Positions 26,018 through 39,199 of a stretch of 64,000 nucleotides of DNA are shown here, one piece after another. Position numbers and translations under genes: made by a program. Source of the DNA: Amoebidium appalachense (taxonomy: Eukaryota > Ichthyosporea). The first letter of the stretch is position 1; the number at the start of each line of letters is the position of its first letter. The stretch lies in the NCBI GenBank assembly GCA_963693365.1, contig CAVNZM010000003.1, positions 434,001-498,000 of the forward strand. Reading direction: 5' to 3'. Under the pieces are notes generated by a model. That model did not search any database and was not told the origin of the DNA. It saw only the letters and a list, made by a program, of their open reading frames with translations.

Positions 26018-26481
26018 GCACTGCCCAGTGCAAGACAATTATTCCGACGTGACAACTTCGTAAAAAACCTATAACATAATGCTTTCATGAAATATACGTT
26101 TTGTGACCCAAACGACAGTTTTGGGGGGTGATTATATGGCAACATCACTACAAATACAACCAGCCTTCAGTCCTCCTTCGCATCCGAAAGTTTTATTCAA
26201 AAAGAAAAAAAAATGTGGAACGTGAGAGGGAAAAAGTGCACAAATCGGGACCACAAGCCGCCGATGCACGGAAGAGACAGGAATGGGGCAAGGGCCGGAT
26301 TCAGTAGGGATAGGAGGAATTTGGGAAATACAGAGAGGGTGCAATAGTTGTGGAGGTCTTTTTATTCTTTTTTTTTTCTTGTTTTTTTTGGGGGGCCCCC
26401 CCGGGGGGGGGGGGGAGGGGAGGGGGGAGCAGCGGGAAGGAGAAAGGACAGAGAGAGGAATGGACGACGATTTTTTTTCAG
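26018..26481. other. Intergenic, possibly upstream part of next gene
   Basis: Ordinary sequence with short open frames on both strands and a G-rich run (26389-26430). No exon could be supported. Confidence 0.4.
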
Positions 26482-27486
26482 TTTACTTGGACGGGGTTAC
26501 TTGTGGGTTCTCTGCGGTGGTCTATGTGCCTTCGATTGCGCTGTATGTCTCAACCACCGTGGCATATTTTTTTTCATGGTGTACCGCCAAGGGAATCCCT
26601 CGGATGGGAGAAGGTTGGGATCAGGGGTTGCGAGGTGAGGGGGGGGGGGGGGGGGACACCAAGTGGAGTCCGGGGTGAAAATGTACCTGTCTTGCTCGTT
26701 CGTATTTTAAAATGTCAATGTGTGCGCACTGCGTGAGTCTGCATCGCATCACCGCGAACCAATCATTTGATAGTCGACATAGCCTACGAAAAGTCTTTTA
26801 TTTGTTTAAGATTCGAAAGCCTTCCCGTTTTGGTCCCGACTGTAGCCTATCTAGGGTGCTAATTAATTACACATTCAGCTTAGCTATAACACACACCTTC
26901 ACCAATCCCACTGACTACTAAACAGTACACACCGTTAGCTAGGCTTTTTTGCCCTGCCATGCCAGTGGGGAGCCGCAGTACGAACAGTGATAGAATCTGG
27001 CCAGTGATAGTTGGAAGGATAGGGATCCAATCAAATCCATTCGAATATTCGGCAGCAAAAGAAGAGACGCAGAGGTGAGATAACAGAGGGCAACTTGTGA
27101 CAAGAATCATTAGCAAAACCAGGGACGAAATAAAAAAACCGGGTCGGGAAACCCACGGGGGGGGGGGGGGGGGGGGGGGGGGGTGGGAGGGAGGGGAACA
27201 GGGTTGGAGGGAGGGGGGGGGGGGGGGGGAAGGGGGGGGGGGGGGGGGTACTAATGGACGAAAGGGCGGCAACCACCTATTCAAAGGCATATCAAAAGCC
27301 CGCGAAACGAACACATAACAAAGACGAAAACAGTATATGTGAACAGAACCCATCACCATGGGTTTCCTGGGTAGGGAGGTGAGGGGGGGGGAGGGGTTTT
27401 GGTGTTAAAGGATTATGATGATGATTGGTAATCATTGGTGGTGGTAGCACAGTGGTGGTGGTGGTGGTGGAGGGGGGAGGGGGGAT

Positions 27487-27519
<33 letters not shown>

Positions 27520-27700
27520 CGCTAAAAAATCAGGTGACACCAACACCTAAAGGAAAGAACTTCGGCAAGCGTGTGTGTGCGCGTTCACAATAACATGGCA
27601 CCACACCAGGCCAACAGATCTGTTGCTGGGAGGGACTGATTTAATTTCATGGGTACTTTGGAAATACTGTCTAATTATCCTAGTTTTCCAGGGAACCTAG
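26482..27700 (+). CDS. Candidate four-exon 3' part of a membrane protein gene
   Basis: Four exons are proposed. 26482-26634 follows GATTTTTTTTCAG and ends at GCGAG|GTGAGG. 26966-27074 follows CTTTTTTGCCCTGCCATGCCAG and ends at CAGAG|GTGAGA. 27334-27378 follows ACGAAAACAG and ends at GGGAG|GTGAGG. 27610-27700 follows CACCACACCAG and ends in TAG. Phases 1, 2 and 2 match at all three junctions, giving about 131 residues. Exon 1 would encode a hydrophobic helix (SAVVYVPSIALYVSTTVAYF), exon 2 a polar region (RIWPVIVGRIGIQSNPFEY), and the last exon a second hydrophobic stretch (SWVLWKYCLIILVF). Introns hold poly-G tracts. The upstream exons are not identified and the family is not recognised. The first exon is open in all three frames; phase agreement selects this one. 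Confidence 0.45.
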
Positions 27701-28259
<559 letters not shown>

Positions 28260-28305
28260 GCACAGGGCCCAAATTTTGCACCACCATTAAACCATGATTG
28301 TCGTA
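28260..28305 (-). CDS. Candidate short exon, unrecognised
   Basis: On the minus strand, the acceptor GTTTGCCTACTTCAAG precedes 15 codons ([15 protein letters not shown]), and the donor is GTGC|GTATGT. Both splice sites are good but no partner exon is known. Confidence 0.3.
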
Positions 28306-28546
28306 CTTGAAGTAGGCAAACACGACCCGCCTCCTTCTCCCATCCCCTTTCCCCTCTTCTTCACACTTCCCAGACATGCAGGCATCATCCCCCCCCCCCC
28401 CCCCCCCCCCCCCCCTCCCCCCTTCTCCTACACTCACACACAACGCCCACCCTCCACACACACGACCGTGCACATGCACAAGCACACACAAAAACAAACA
28501 CGACACTCGCACACTGACACGCACACAGACGCCCACACACACACAT

Positions 28547-28645
<99 letters not shown>

Positions 28646-28702
28646 ACGCACGCACACACACACACACACAAGCACACACACACGCACACAAGCACGCGCG
28701 CG

Positions 28703-28749
<47 letters not shown>

Positions 28750-28804
28750 GCGCGCGCGCGCACACACACACACACACACGCACACACACATTCACACCTC
28801 ATAG
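28306..28804. repeat. Poly-C and long (CA)n array
   Basis: Poly-C (28389-28415) followed by CA repeat with CG variants to about 28790. The purest part is 28553-28639. Confidence 0.9.
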
Positions 28805-28907
28805 ACTCTGCCCTTAAAACCTATCCCTTCTGTGTTTTTAGAGATATCTTCACACCTATTTGCATGGTATGTAGAGAAAGGGGAGGAAGTGGGGAGGATA
28901 GATGCCT

Positions 28908-28941
<34 letters not shown>

Positions 28942-29087
28942 CTGGGTGGGGAGGGGAGGGGGGCGGGGGGAGGGGGGGGGGGGGGGGGGGGGGGGAATGG
29001 GGGCCGGAGGGGACGGGGAGGGGGGACAAAGGAGTTTGAGGAGCCATTCAGCATCACGGTTGTAGCATGTTTTTTTTTTTTTTTTTT

Positions 29088-29130
<43 letters not shown>

Positions 29131-29293
29131 GGGGGGGGGGGGGGAGGGGGGCACTGTGTTGTCAAGTTACTAAGTGATTTGCTGCTCGAAGGGCTATTAG
29201 GAATGCAGCATATAAATGCAATTATACACGGTGTTGAATTAGTAACCAACGGGTTTACATGTTTAAACCGCACTGCGGCATGGCTCCTCAAAG
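28805..29293 (+). CDS. Candidate exons of an unrecognised helical protein
   Basis: Exon 28805-28866 follows CACACCTCATAG and ends at GCATG|GTATGT (SALKTYPFCVFRDIFTPICM). Exon 29167-29293 follows CACTGTGTTGTCAAG and ends at CTCAAAG|GTTTCC; it encodes 42 residues of amphipathic helical character (LLSDLLLEGLLGMQHINAII and NGFTCLNRTAAWLLK). The first ends and the second begins in phase 0. A possible 27-nt exon (29032-29058, EFEEPFSIT, phase 0-0) could sit between them. The intron holds a T28-G run. The style resembles helical-repeat proteins, but no family is named. Confidence 0.4.
29068..29152. repeat. T-run followed directly by G-run
   Basis: About 28 T then about 32 G, then further G with rare A. 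One of many polar T-to-G junctions in the window. Confidence 0.95.
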
Positions 29294-29913
29294 GTTTCCT
29301 TTTGTCTCCCCTTCCCTCCCCCCTCCCCCTTCTCCTCCTCCCCTTCCCCATCCACCGGCCTCTCCATAGCTCCCCCCCCCCCCCCGCCCCCCCCCGCACT
29401 CCTCCTCCCCCTCCAAGAGAGGGAGGGGGAGGGGGGTGAAGGGGGGAGGGGGGCGGGGGGATGATTGTAATCCAAACCGTACAAAGATGATGTTTCGCTG
29501 TGACACACATGCGTGCACGGCATGAATCTGGAAGGCTAGGAGTGCACGTGCAATTCAGGAATTTAATTCCGGCTGATGATTCCCCGTTGAATATCCACCC
29601 CCCCTCCCTCCCCCCCCCCCCCGCTCTCTCCCTCCCCTCCCCCCCCCCCCCCCCCCCTTCCCCCCTCTCCCACATGCACACACAAGAAAAAGAAGTGAAG
29701 TTTAGAAAATAAGAAAGAAAGCATGAAGCTTAGGAAAATAAAAGAAAGAAACAGGAAAGGCAAACTTCAAAAGGATGAGCCGACCAAGAAACTAGAAAAC
29801 GGGAAAACAGAAAATTGGCCTTACCCGTCAAATTAAAGGAGGGTATGTATGTATTTTTTTCAATGTAACTTACCCAAGGAAATATCCAGCGAGAACACAG
29901 TCAAAAATACGTA
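29294..29913. other. C- and G-rich blocks, no supported gene
   Basis: C-rich 29300-29410, G-rich 29420-29460 and C-rich 29598-29665. The unique stretch 29465-29597 is open on both strands (plus ...RLGVHVQFRNLIPADD, minus ...GIKFLNCTCTPSLPD), so strand and gene status could not be decided. Confidence 0.4.
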
Positions 29914-30090
29914 TCATAGTGTATCAACTAAGACCGCGAATGACTTGGAAAGAAAGAAAGACTTGGCTGCTGGCGCCCCATCATATGTCTCTGGTGCACT
30001 TTGATCAATCACATCATGATCAGGGGAACAGACAAAACACATGATGAGTTTAAAATTTGATTGTGAGCAAAGCATAAAGGTTAAAACGTT
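29914..30090 (-). CDS. Candidate terminal exon, unrecognised
   Basis: A minus-strand ORF ending in TGA at 29914. Its C-terminal 45 residues have natural composition (CFVCSPDHDVIDQSAPETYD, then KSFFLSKSFAVLVDTL). No clear acceptor was found, so the 5' boundary is uncertain. Confidence 0.3.
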   Translation of the reverse strand, partial: NVLTFMLCSQSNFKLIMCFVCSPDHDVIDQSAPETYDGAPAAKSFFLSKSFAVLVDTL

Positions 30091-30225
30091 GGTGTGCACG
30101 CAGCTTTGACATTGTTTGGGTGGTCACATTGATTATCTGGTGTAAATTTTGAATACTGCCCGGTTCACCAACAACATGGAATCAAGGAAATTTTGATTTC
30201 CAAACTGGGGTGGGTGAACACACAC

Positions 30226-30294
30226 CTCGGCAAACGCGGGGCCCACTGTAGATGTGAATGTTATGCACAGCCATCCAATGACGCGGATTCACTC
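30226..30294 (-). CDS. Candidate internal exon, unrecognised
   Basis: The acceptor AATTTTAACTTGCAG precedes GA, then 22 codons (VNPRHWMAVHNIHIYSGPRV...), then CGAG|GTGTGT. Splice sites are strong and composition is natural. It begins after phase 1 and ends in phase 1, so it does not join directly to the ORF at 29914-30090. Confidence 0.42.
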
Positions 30295-31506
30295 CTGCAA
30301 GTTAAAATTAATTAAAAAGTAGGATTTAATCAACAAGAAAGTGAATCTGCAGCCGGTGGTAAATGGTTTTGGATGTGGGTTTGTGCAAGGGGAAAGGGGG
30401 GGGGGGGGGGGGGGGGGGGGAGGGATGTGATGGAAGCAGCTGGCGGTCTGCGAGAAGGCGACTCTGAGAGGTGAAATTTTTAAGGGGTAGGGTGGGGCCC
30501 CCCGAGGGGGGGGGGAGGGGGGAGGGGCAGGGGGGGAAGAGGGGGGGGGGGGGGAGGGGGGGGGGGGGGGGGGGGGAGGGAGGGTCCATTTGTGACTGCA
30601 TCATTGGGTCGGTGCAGGTTGTGTGCATGTGTTTGTGCTGGTGCTGGTGGTGGCTGTGGTGGTTTGGGGGGAGAGGGGGGGGGGGGATGCGCATTCAAGA
30701 ACCGGTTATAACTTTTTCAACTTGGCAAGTAGGGACATATCTTAATCGAGAAACCTACCTGCCTTTTTGGACTTGAGTGAGACACATGGGCCGGGTGGCT
30801 TTGACTAGCTCTGTATTTATTCAGCAAGATTCAATACCATGACCGAGCAACTTCTAGAATCGCCCCGGAAGCAACCAGAAGCACATATTTGATAAGCAGG
30901 CACAAGGGGAGAAAAATAAGGGAGAACAAATTGGGGCATAAGGGAATTATTGCGGAGAACGGGGGAGGGAATGCAACTGTAGCTGCCGCCTTTTAAATTT
31001 TATGCTATGTTCTGTTTTTTTCTTTTCTTTTCTTTTCTTTCTTCCTTTCTTTCATTTTTTTTTTTGTTTTGTTTGTTTTCTTTTTTTTGGTGGTGGAGGG
31101 GGGTTTGGGGAGAGGGGGAGGGGGGGGGGGGGGGGGGGGGAGGGAGGAGGAATGAAGCGGGGAGGGAAGGGGAGGGGGTGGGGGGGGGGATGGGGGGGAG
31201 GGAGGGAGGGGTGCATTAAATACTTGAGTTGTGTGACCGGCTGGACATGAAGCAGGTGAAATACCGCAAAACCCAAAGACCGTGAAATGCTGCCAGGCTC
31301 CTCGATTATTTAAGTGAATCTCAATTCTTAATTCATCATTATTACGGGTTAATTCTTCTGCATGGTGTCCTTCTGTTCCGACAATTTATTTATTATTACT
31401 GATCATTATTATTCATTTTTTTTGGGGGGTGGGAAGCAGGGGATTGCTTGGCGTCATTTGGATGTGGGGAGGGAGGTGGGGATTGGGGCCGACCGTAAGA
31501 CTAAAG
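30295..31506. other. Poly-G-rich intergenic DNA
   Basis: Poly-G blocks at 30397-30420, 30541-30576 and 31118-31140, and a T-rich run passing into G (31014-31130). A 29-codon open stretch at 30687-30776 (ATG to TGA) has no splice support. Confidence 0.5.
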
Positions 31507-31679
31507 TTTGGTCTGTCATGGTCTGAGCCCAGTTCAGAAGTTATTGAACGGTCATTTATGTTACCAATTCATTTTGTGGGCAGCTGTGAATTCATGCCAT
31601 CGGTTCATATGTATACGGGATTCTCACGAGGCCAGTTAACGTTTAGGCCTTGTGCATTATTCACATGGCACGGAAGAGA
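31507..31679 (+). CDS. Candidate exon, unrecognised
   Basis: 57 codons between the acceptor CCGTAAGACTAAAG and the donor GAAGAGA|GTAAGG. The peptide is of normal complexity (WSEPSSEVIERSFMLPIHFV, then HMYTGFSRGQLTFRPCALF). The same frame continues to TAA at 31683 if unspliced. No domain is recognised. Confidence 0.35.
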
Positions 31680-32304
<625 letters not shown>

Positions 32305-32517
32305 ATGCGCCCCCCCGTAAGGTCCAATCTAGACGATCTTTCTTCTGGTGTTTTGCACACTGTGAACCCCCTATGTTCTTTCCTTTTGTGTCTTCTTGCC
32401 ATAGTAGCCCTGCTCTTGTTTGATCAGGCCACCTATGTTCAAGTCAACCAGTACATGAAGAGTGAGGAAGAGGATATCAGAAAGGGTATGAGTAGGAGAG
32501 TGGCATTTTATGCATAA
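32305..32517 (+). CDS. Candidate exon with a transmembrane segment
   Basis: An open frame of 70 codons with a strongly hydrophobic stretch (PLCSFLLCLLAIVALLLF) followed by an acidic polar segment (QVNQYMKSEEEDIRK). An alternative model splices at TTCTTGCCATAG and uses an exon 32405-32485 ending at AAAGG|GTATGA, which would drop the hydrophobic part. Both readings share the same frame over the common portion. No family is recognised. Confidence 0.4.
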   Translation: MRPPVRSNLDDLSSGVLHTVNPLCSFLLCLLAIVALLLFDQATYVQVNQYMKSEEEDIRKGMSRRVAFYA

Positions 32518-33671
<1,154 letters not shown>

Positions 33672-33744
33672 ACTAAGTTCACTCGGAAACCCTTGTATGC
33701 GTGTGTGCATGAGAATTTACTTTTTGAAGCAACCGTTTCGCCTT
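33672..33744 (+). CDS. Candidate short exon, unrecognised
   Basis: Between GTGAACACCGAG and CCTT|GTGTGT, 24 codons of natural composition (TKFTRKPLYACVHENLLFEA...). Splice sites are moderate and no partner exon is identified. Confidence 0.28.
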
Positions 33745-33820
33745 GTGTGTCTGTGTGTGTGTTGGTGTGTGCGTGTGCTTGTCGAAAGTGCGTATGTGTA
33801 TTTTTAACCATCCAATTGCA

Positions 33821-34278
33821 GCCACATCGGCCGAGCCAACTTGCTTCGAGCAGGGTAATTCTGCAAAAAGCAGCATTATTATTTAAAAAGCGGAATAATT
33901 CAGCTAAAAACAGAATTATTCAGCAAAAGCAGAATTAGGGTGCAAAAGCAAAACCATTGTTCTAAGAGCAGAATCATGATCAATCAGCCTGGTAAAAGCA
34001 GAATCATTCTGCTAAAAGCAGAATCTCTCTGCTAAAGGCAGAGTTATTTTGCTAAAAGCAGAATTATTCTGCTATCAAAAGCAGAACAATTCTGCATTTT
34101 GTGGAATAATTCTGCTAAAGCAATAATAATTCTGCTTAAAGGAGAGTCATTGTGCTTTTGCGGAATCATTCTGCTAAAAGCAGAATAATTCTGCTAGAAA
34201 AAGGGTCATTCTCCTTTTGCAGAATAAATCTGCTTTTTGAAGAATAATTCTGCCATTTGTTGACTCTGCCGATGTGGT
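33821..34278. repeat. Palindromic-unit minisatellite bounded by inverted repeats
   Basis: Roughly 17-20 degenerate copies of a ~21-bp unit of form AAAAGCAGAATNATTCTGCT, each itself an inverted repeat (GCAGAAT/ATTCTGC), fill about 33855-34255. CCACATCGGC (33822-33831) on the left and GCCGATGTGG (34268-34277) on the right are exact reverse complements and bracket the array. No ORF. Confidence 0.85.
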
Positions 34279-34439
34279 TAGGCCCTATTTTATGCACATG
34301 CGCACGCTACATTGTGTGTGTATGCTGTGCGTGGATAATACATATACAATCCCTTCCTGTACACATGTCAAACACACAACACACAACACATTATAACACA
34401 CATATATAGCACACAACAGACACACACAAGAACACACAC

Positions 34440-34737
<298 letters not shown>

Positions 34738-34982
34738 AACACACCGTATGGCGCGTGGGCACCCAGTTAGCACACAGGAAGGAAAGGTGGTGCAGTCGAC
34801 GTCCATATTTAGCTCGTCATGGTAGCGCGTGTGCGAGTTCCTACTATTATTCGAGCGCTTTAAATTCTGTGTGTGCGCAGGTACCATGATGTGCGTGGTT
34901 CGGTGTGCGTATCACAGTGTACAGTAAATTGGCCGCGGTGGTTTGGTGTGTCTTTTTGTTTGTATTCTGGTACACCCGAGCA

Positions 34983-36150
34983 CTTCCTAAACGGAGTACG
35001 TGGCATTTGAATGTGTTCACACATGTGCCTTCATACAGTATAGTTACTTAGTTAGCAAAGACGAGGTTAATTGGGGGAAAAAAAAAAAAAAAAAAAAAAA
35101 AAAAGCCCGGGCATGTATTGTCCATACTCTGTTCCTGGCATTTAACTTTTCAAACTTTGAGGTATTGAGTCGCTTCTGCTACATAGAAAATTTGCTGCAG
35201 TAAAATACACGTTATAGTAACACGACTTATGGCGTGCTAGCTGCATTTATGTGTGTGAGGGCATATTTTTATGAAGGGGATAAATACCTATTACATACGC
35301 AGCCTCCGAAGCCCCGAGCTCACGAGCCACGATCACGGGCGTCGACAAGTGGACGAATTGGATTGAAGAACGGTATGACACACACGGTGTAGACACCAAA
35401 AAGCACGCATTCCTGTGATAAATTCGGGAGGGCTGTCGCCAACGCGCTGGCACGCGCTAAACTTGCCAAGTAGATATTTTAAGCGTATATTCGGGTTTCA
35501 AAGCATACAGATAATATAAAATGGGGTTGTTTTGTGTATTCATGTGTTGTTTCAGGTTTCGTGGAGGAAAAAATATGACAACAGTGGAGATAAATATTGA
35601 GCCTATTCGTGAGCATGCATTCCTATGACATTCCTATCTCGAATCCTGCAGTTTCAGCACATTCCTGAGGGAACCCCCAATTAGAGCTTTCTATGTCATA
35701 GCCGGAGCGAGCGCGACGTGGTGGGGGATTAGTTTTATAAAGTTTTCTCCAAGCTAGTATATACCTCTTTAATTGAAATTCGTTGTCCACGTATGCGGTC
35801 GTGCATCCAGTAAAACCTTTTTCTGCACAACGATTAAGAAAAAAGGTCGGACGTCCTCAGTCGGGTTTTATTGTCCGCTATTCGTCAAATAAGGCTAATT
35901 TTAACCTGATGGGCAATCGTAGTTGATTTGTTGCATATCATAAGCAGATCTTGCCACTTAGCTTTAAACACAAGTATATATGAATGCTGCAGCTTTTACA
36001 ACAAAACATTTGCAATAGGTTTGCTCCCCATATATCCAGATTTTCTCTGTCTCTTTCGTTCCGTCGCACAAGATGTCACCACTGTCTCGCGCCCTGGCCG
36101 CCGCATGCATGGCCGGCCTTCTCACCGCCACCAGTGCCGCGCCGTTCACG
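34983..36150 (+). repeat. Unit A of a ~3-kb tandem duplication
   Basis: Matches 38018-39110 in order: CTTCCTAAACGGAG...ACGTGGC...GAATGTGTTCACACATGTG (34983 vs 38018), TGGACGAAT...TTGAAGAACGG (about 35350 vs 38438), GCATTCC...GTGATAAA (35407 vs 38533), GAGCATGCA...CATTCCTGAGGGAAC (35611 vs 38720), ATCTTGCCA before the TATA box, then the coding start. The offset falls from about 3035 to 2912 bp through indels. Confidence 0.85.
35975..35981 (+). promoter_or_regulatory. TATA box of glycoprotein gene A
   Basis: CAAGTATATATG lies 98 nt before the ATG at 36073. ATCTTGCCACTTAG just upstream is conserved in copy B. Confidence 0.7.
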
Positions 36151-36954
36151 TTCTGTTACTACAGTGGAGGGCAGGAGGATTGCAAGATGGACCCTGACCT
36201 CGGAGTGTGCAAAGACGTGGCATGGTCGAGCTGCGTGGACGTGGCGGCAACTTGGGGCGCGACCAACACCGCCGGTAACAATTATGTACAGTTTACGACA
36301 ACGGCCGGCAGTACCGACTTCTCCATGGATTTCTTCAGTGATTTGAATTGCCAGGTACCCACGGGCAACTCTGCAGATAGGTTAGCCATGAGCAGCTGTT
36401 TAGCTTACCTGCCGGTGTTTGCAGGATACAAGGGCCTTGGTGCGTCCTCATCCACCACAACATCCACCACAACATCCACTACTAAATCATCAACAACATC
36501 CACCACAAAAACCCCCGCACCAGCCCCCGCACCTACCTCTTCAGCACACACGTCCTCTTCCATCCCTACGTCCTCACGCAGTGCCTCTACGAGCAGGGTG
36601 CTGCCTTCGACCACTACCCCTTCAACATCAGCGATCAAGCCCACACCCAAACCAGCACCTACACCAACACCATCACCAGTTGTCACCGGGCTCATTAGCT
36701 GTGCCAAGGTGGTAAAATGTGCCACCTACAAGCCGGACCCCAAGACCTGCGGGGTGATGCGCTGCAAGGCCGGGGTGAGCTGGAACACAACAATGCCGTG
36801 CACCGAAAACTACTGCTGCTTCACGTCCGGAACACGTGGCAACTGTCTGTCTGTGGACTGCCCGCAGGGAACAAAACGCACCACCAAAAACTGCAAACTG
36901 TGGGCGGGGTCGACCGAGGCATGCTGCAAGGATTACTGCTGCAAGAAAGTTTAA
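36073..36954 (+). CDS. Secreted Thr-rich glycoprotein with 14-Cys C-terminal domain (copy A)
   Basis: An intact 293-residue protein. Residues 1-23 are a signal peptide (MSPLSRALAAACMAGLLTA). Residues 24-118 form an N-terminal module with six Cys (FCYYSGG...C, CVDVAATWG). Residues about 120-205 are a Thr/Ser/Pro linker, a likely O-glycosylated stalk. Residues about 206-293 are a compact domain with 14 Cys in the pattern C-C-C-C-C-CC-C-C-C-CC-CC, starting GLISC and containing KTCGVMRCKAGVSWNTT. It is probably a cell-wall or extracellular-matrix protein. It shares the signal peptide with copy B and the 14-Cys domain with copy C downstream. The ATG is fixed by the signal peptide and the TATA box. 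No named family is assigned; disulphide-rich binding modules on a glycosylated stalk is the structural inference. Confidence 0.88.
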   Translation: MSPLSRALAAACMAGLLTATSAAPFTFCYYSGGQEDCKMDPDLGVCKDVAWSSCVDVAATWGATNTAGNNYVQFTTTAGSTDFSMDFFSDLNCQVPTGNSADRLAMSSCLAYLPVFAGYKGLGASSSTTTSTTTSTTKSSTTSTTKTPAPAPAPTSSAHTSSSIPTSSRSASTSRVLPSTTTPSTSAIKPTPKPAPTPTPSPVVTGLISCAKVVKCATYKPDPKTCGVMRCKAGVSWNTTMPCTENYCCFTSGTRGNCLSVDCPQGTKRTTKNCKLWAGSTEACCKDYCCKKV

Positions 36955-36985
36955 GAAATTTAAGATATGCTTGATACCGAGCAAC

Positions 36986-36991
36986 ATTAAA
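36986..36991 (+). promoter_or_regulatory. ATTAAA polyadenylation signal, gene A
   Basis: ATTAAA lies 32 nt after the stop codon of copy A. Confidence 0.5.
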
Positions 36992-37363
36992 TAGACAAGT
37001 TCAGACTTTGGTGATTCTATAGTTACTCGTATGAAAGCTCACACGACATTGATAGGCCATAGGTCATTTTCATCTTACATAATTGTAGCTGCCAAATGAT
37101 TTAGTGCTTTCAGATTAGTTTATTGATTAGTTCAACGGTATACTTTCACTAAAGTGACGGCATGCATATGCATGCGGCGGAGCACTGACTCAAAGGGGGC
37201 CGGGGCTGCTTATAAATATACTTTCCTATCCCAGGATGAGCCTAACTGTCAGACTAGCCATGGTGTCAATGTTGGTAATTCTTGTCAGCTTAGTCATGCG
37301 AGAAGAGAGAGACAGAGGGAGAAGAGAAGAGAGAGAGAGAGAGAGGGAGAGAGAGGGAGGGGG

Positions 37364-37433
<70 letters not shown>

Positions 37434-37449
37434 GGAGAGAGAGAAGATG

Positions 37450-37517
<68 letters not shown>

Positions 37518-37678
37518 GAGAAAACAAGCACACACACACACACACTCACACACACGCACCGTCAAACACACGCGCGCCCGTGCGCGCTTCACACACACAC
37601 ACATGCACACACACATACACACACACATACACACACACACGCACGCACGCACGCACGCACGTACACGCACACATACAA

Positions 37679-37738
<60 letters not shown>

Positions 37739-38017
37739 CACACACACGCTCAACCGTTCTCTCACACCCAAACACATGATCACATACACACTGCATTTTA
37801 TGAACGTAGGTGTTATTATAACATAACCACCAGGACAAAACTACATCCTGGAAAGGAGGGGCAGTCCGGGGAGGTAGCTTGTAAGTGTGGGTGAACGTGG
37901 GCACTGATGCATGCGCTGCGGACACATGCATATGTGCAAGTGTACTCTATGCTAATACCGTGTGCGTGTGTACATGTTTCTGGTTGTGTGCTTGTGCACG
38001 CGACACACATGTGGGCG
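36992..38017. repeat. (GA)n then (CA)n arrays between copies A and B
   Basis: GA repeat (about 37310-37513) followed by CA repeat with CG variants (37530-37750). The flanks are ordinary sequence without a supported gene. A GA/CA pair also precedes copy A. Confidence 0.9.
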
Positions 38018-39110
38018 CTTCCTAAACGGAGCGACGTGGCTGTGAATGTGTTCACACATGTGGGTTACTACGTGCAGTAGTACAAGCGAAACCGTGGTTA
38101 ACTAAGTTAATTAACAAAGTTTAACAAACAAACAAAAAAAAGTGCAGTGTATACAATTAAACGGTACCCGTCCAGTATATGATGCAGTGTATGATACAGA
38201 CGCCTCGTATGCACGTATATATATAAAAGATGCTCAACGGTACCTGCAACGGTGAGGTTGTTCCAGAAACTCCGAAAAATGTCCCTAAATTGGTTTGTTT
38301 TCGACCAGATGGCCCCAATATCAGCCACAAACTGTATATAAAACACCGCCATAAAACCGTTTAGTGGCTCTACTGCTCTATGTATACGCGTTTCATCATT
38401 ATTCTATATAAAGAATATGCAAATAATAACACCCCTGTGGACGAATGGGGTTGAAGAACGGCATGGGACCAAGGCCTATTAAATATGGTGTGCTATTTAG
38501 GAGGCCTTGCATGGGACACACAGCAAAAGCCGCATTCCAGTGATAAAATTGGGCCCTAATTAGCGGAGGGCTGTTCCATTTTTGATTGCGTCTTCAGATG
38601 AATACATGTCGGGGGCATATGTACATGCAACGACGATTTTTGTTTTTCCATGTGTCGCCTCGCACTTTTGGAGGATATTTACAATAGAAATGGGCATAGT
38701 AGTGTATTGTGCCCAATTCATGAGCATGCAATCCTATCTATTGCATTCCTACCACCATTTCTGCCACATTCCTGAGGGAACTCCCGAATGATCACAAGTT
38801 GTCATCAATTCTATTTTTAACTTTTTGGACAAGACTTGTTTGATTCGCCTCAGATCATCAGTAAATCTTGCCATCTAGATGCCAACGCAGGTATATAAAC
38901 GGTGCATGCCAGCTTTCATTTTCACCAAAACACATCCACTTCTCTTTTTTCAACCTCGCTTTACCGTTCACACTAACGCACAAGATGTCGCCACTATCTC
39001 GCGCCCTGGCCACCGCATGCATGGCCGGCTTTCTTACTCTCACCAATGCCTCGCTTTTCACCTTCTGCTACTACAGCAACGGACCGGAGGAATGTCAAAT
39101 GAGCCCTGAA
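38018..39110 (+). repeat. Unit B of the ~3-kb tandem duplication
   Basis: Counterpart of 34983-36150; it carries the same upstream blocks, TATA box and signal-peptide exon. Homology stops near the end of the truncated coding region. Confidence 0.85.
38892..38898 (+). promoter_or_regulatory. TATA box of truncated copy B
   Basis: GGTATATAAAC lies about 93 nt before the ATG at 38985, in the same place as in copy A. Confidence 0.65.
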
Positions 39111-39116
39111 GTATGA
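38985..39116 (+). pseudogene. Truncated copy of the secreted glycoprotein (copy B)
   Basis: Encodes MSPLSRALATACMAGFLTLT... and the first 20 residues of the six-Cys module (FTFCYYSNGPEECQMSPEV) before a stop, 43 codons in all. Identity to copy A is high over this stretch and then fades. The point of divergence is GAA|GTATGA, which looks like a 5' splice site, and TTTTTTATTACAG lies 120 nt later. However, splicing there meets TGA within six or seven codons, so it does not rescue the frame. It is either a decayed copy or a source of a short secreted peptide. Promoter and signal peptide are preserved. Confidence 0.7.
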
Positions 39117-39193
39117 CTGCTGTAGATGTTGTAATTGGACACATATCATTAGACAGTTATGCCGCCCTACTTAACAAGCTCCCACCCACCCAG

Positions 39194-39199
39194 TATATA
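39194..39199 (+). promoter_or_regulatory. TATA box of copy C
   Basis: CAGTATATAGG lies about 60 nt before the ATG at 39257. It gives copy C its own promoter just downstream of the copy B stop. Confidence 0.55.
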
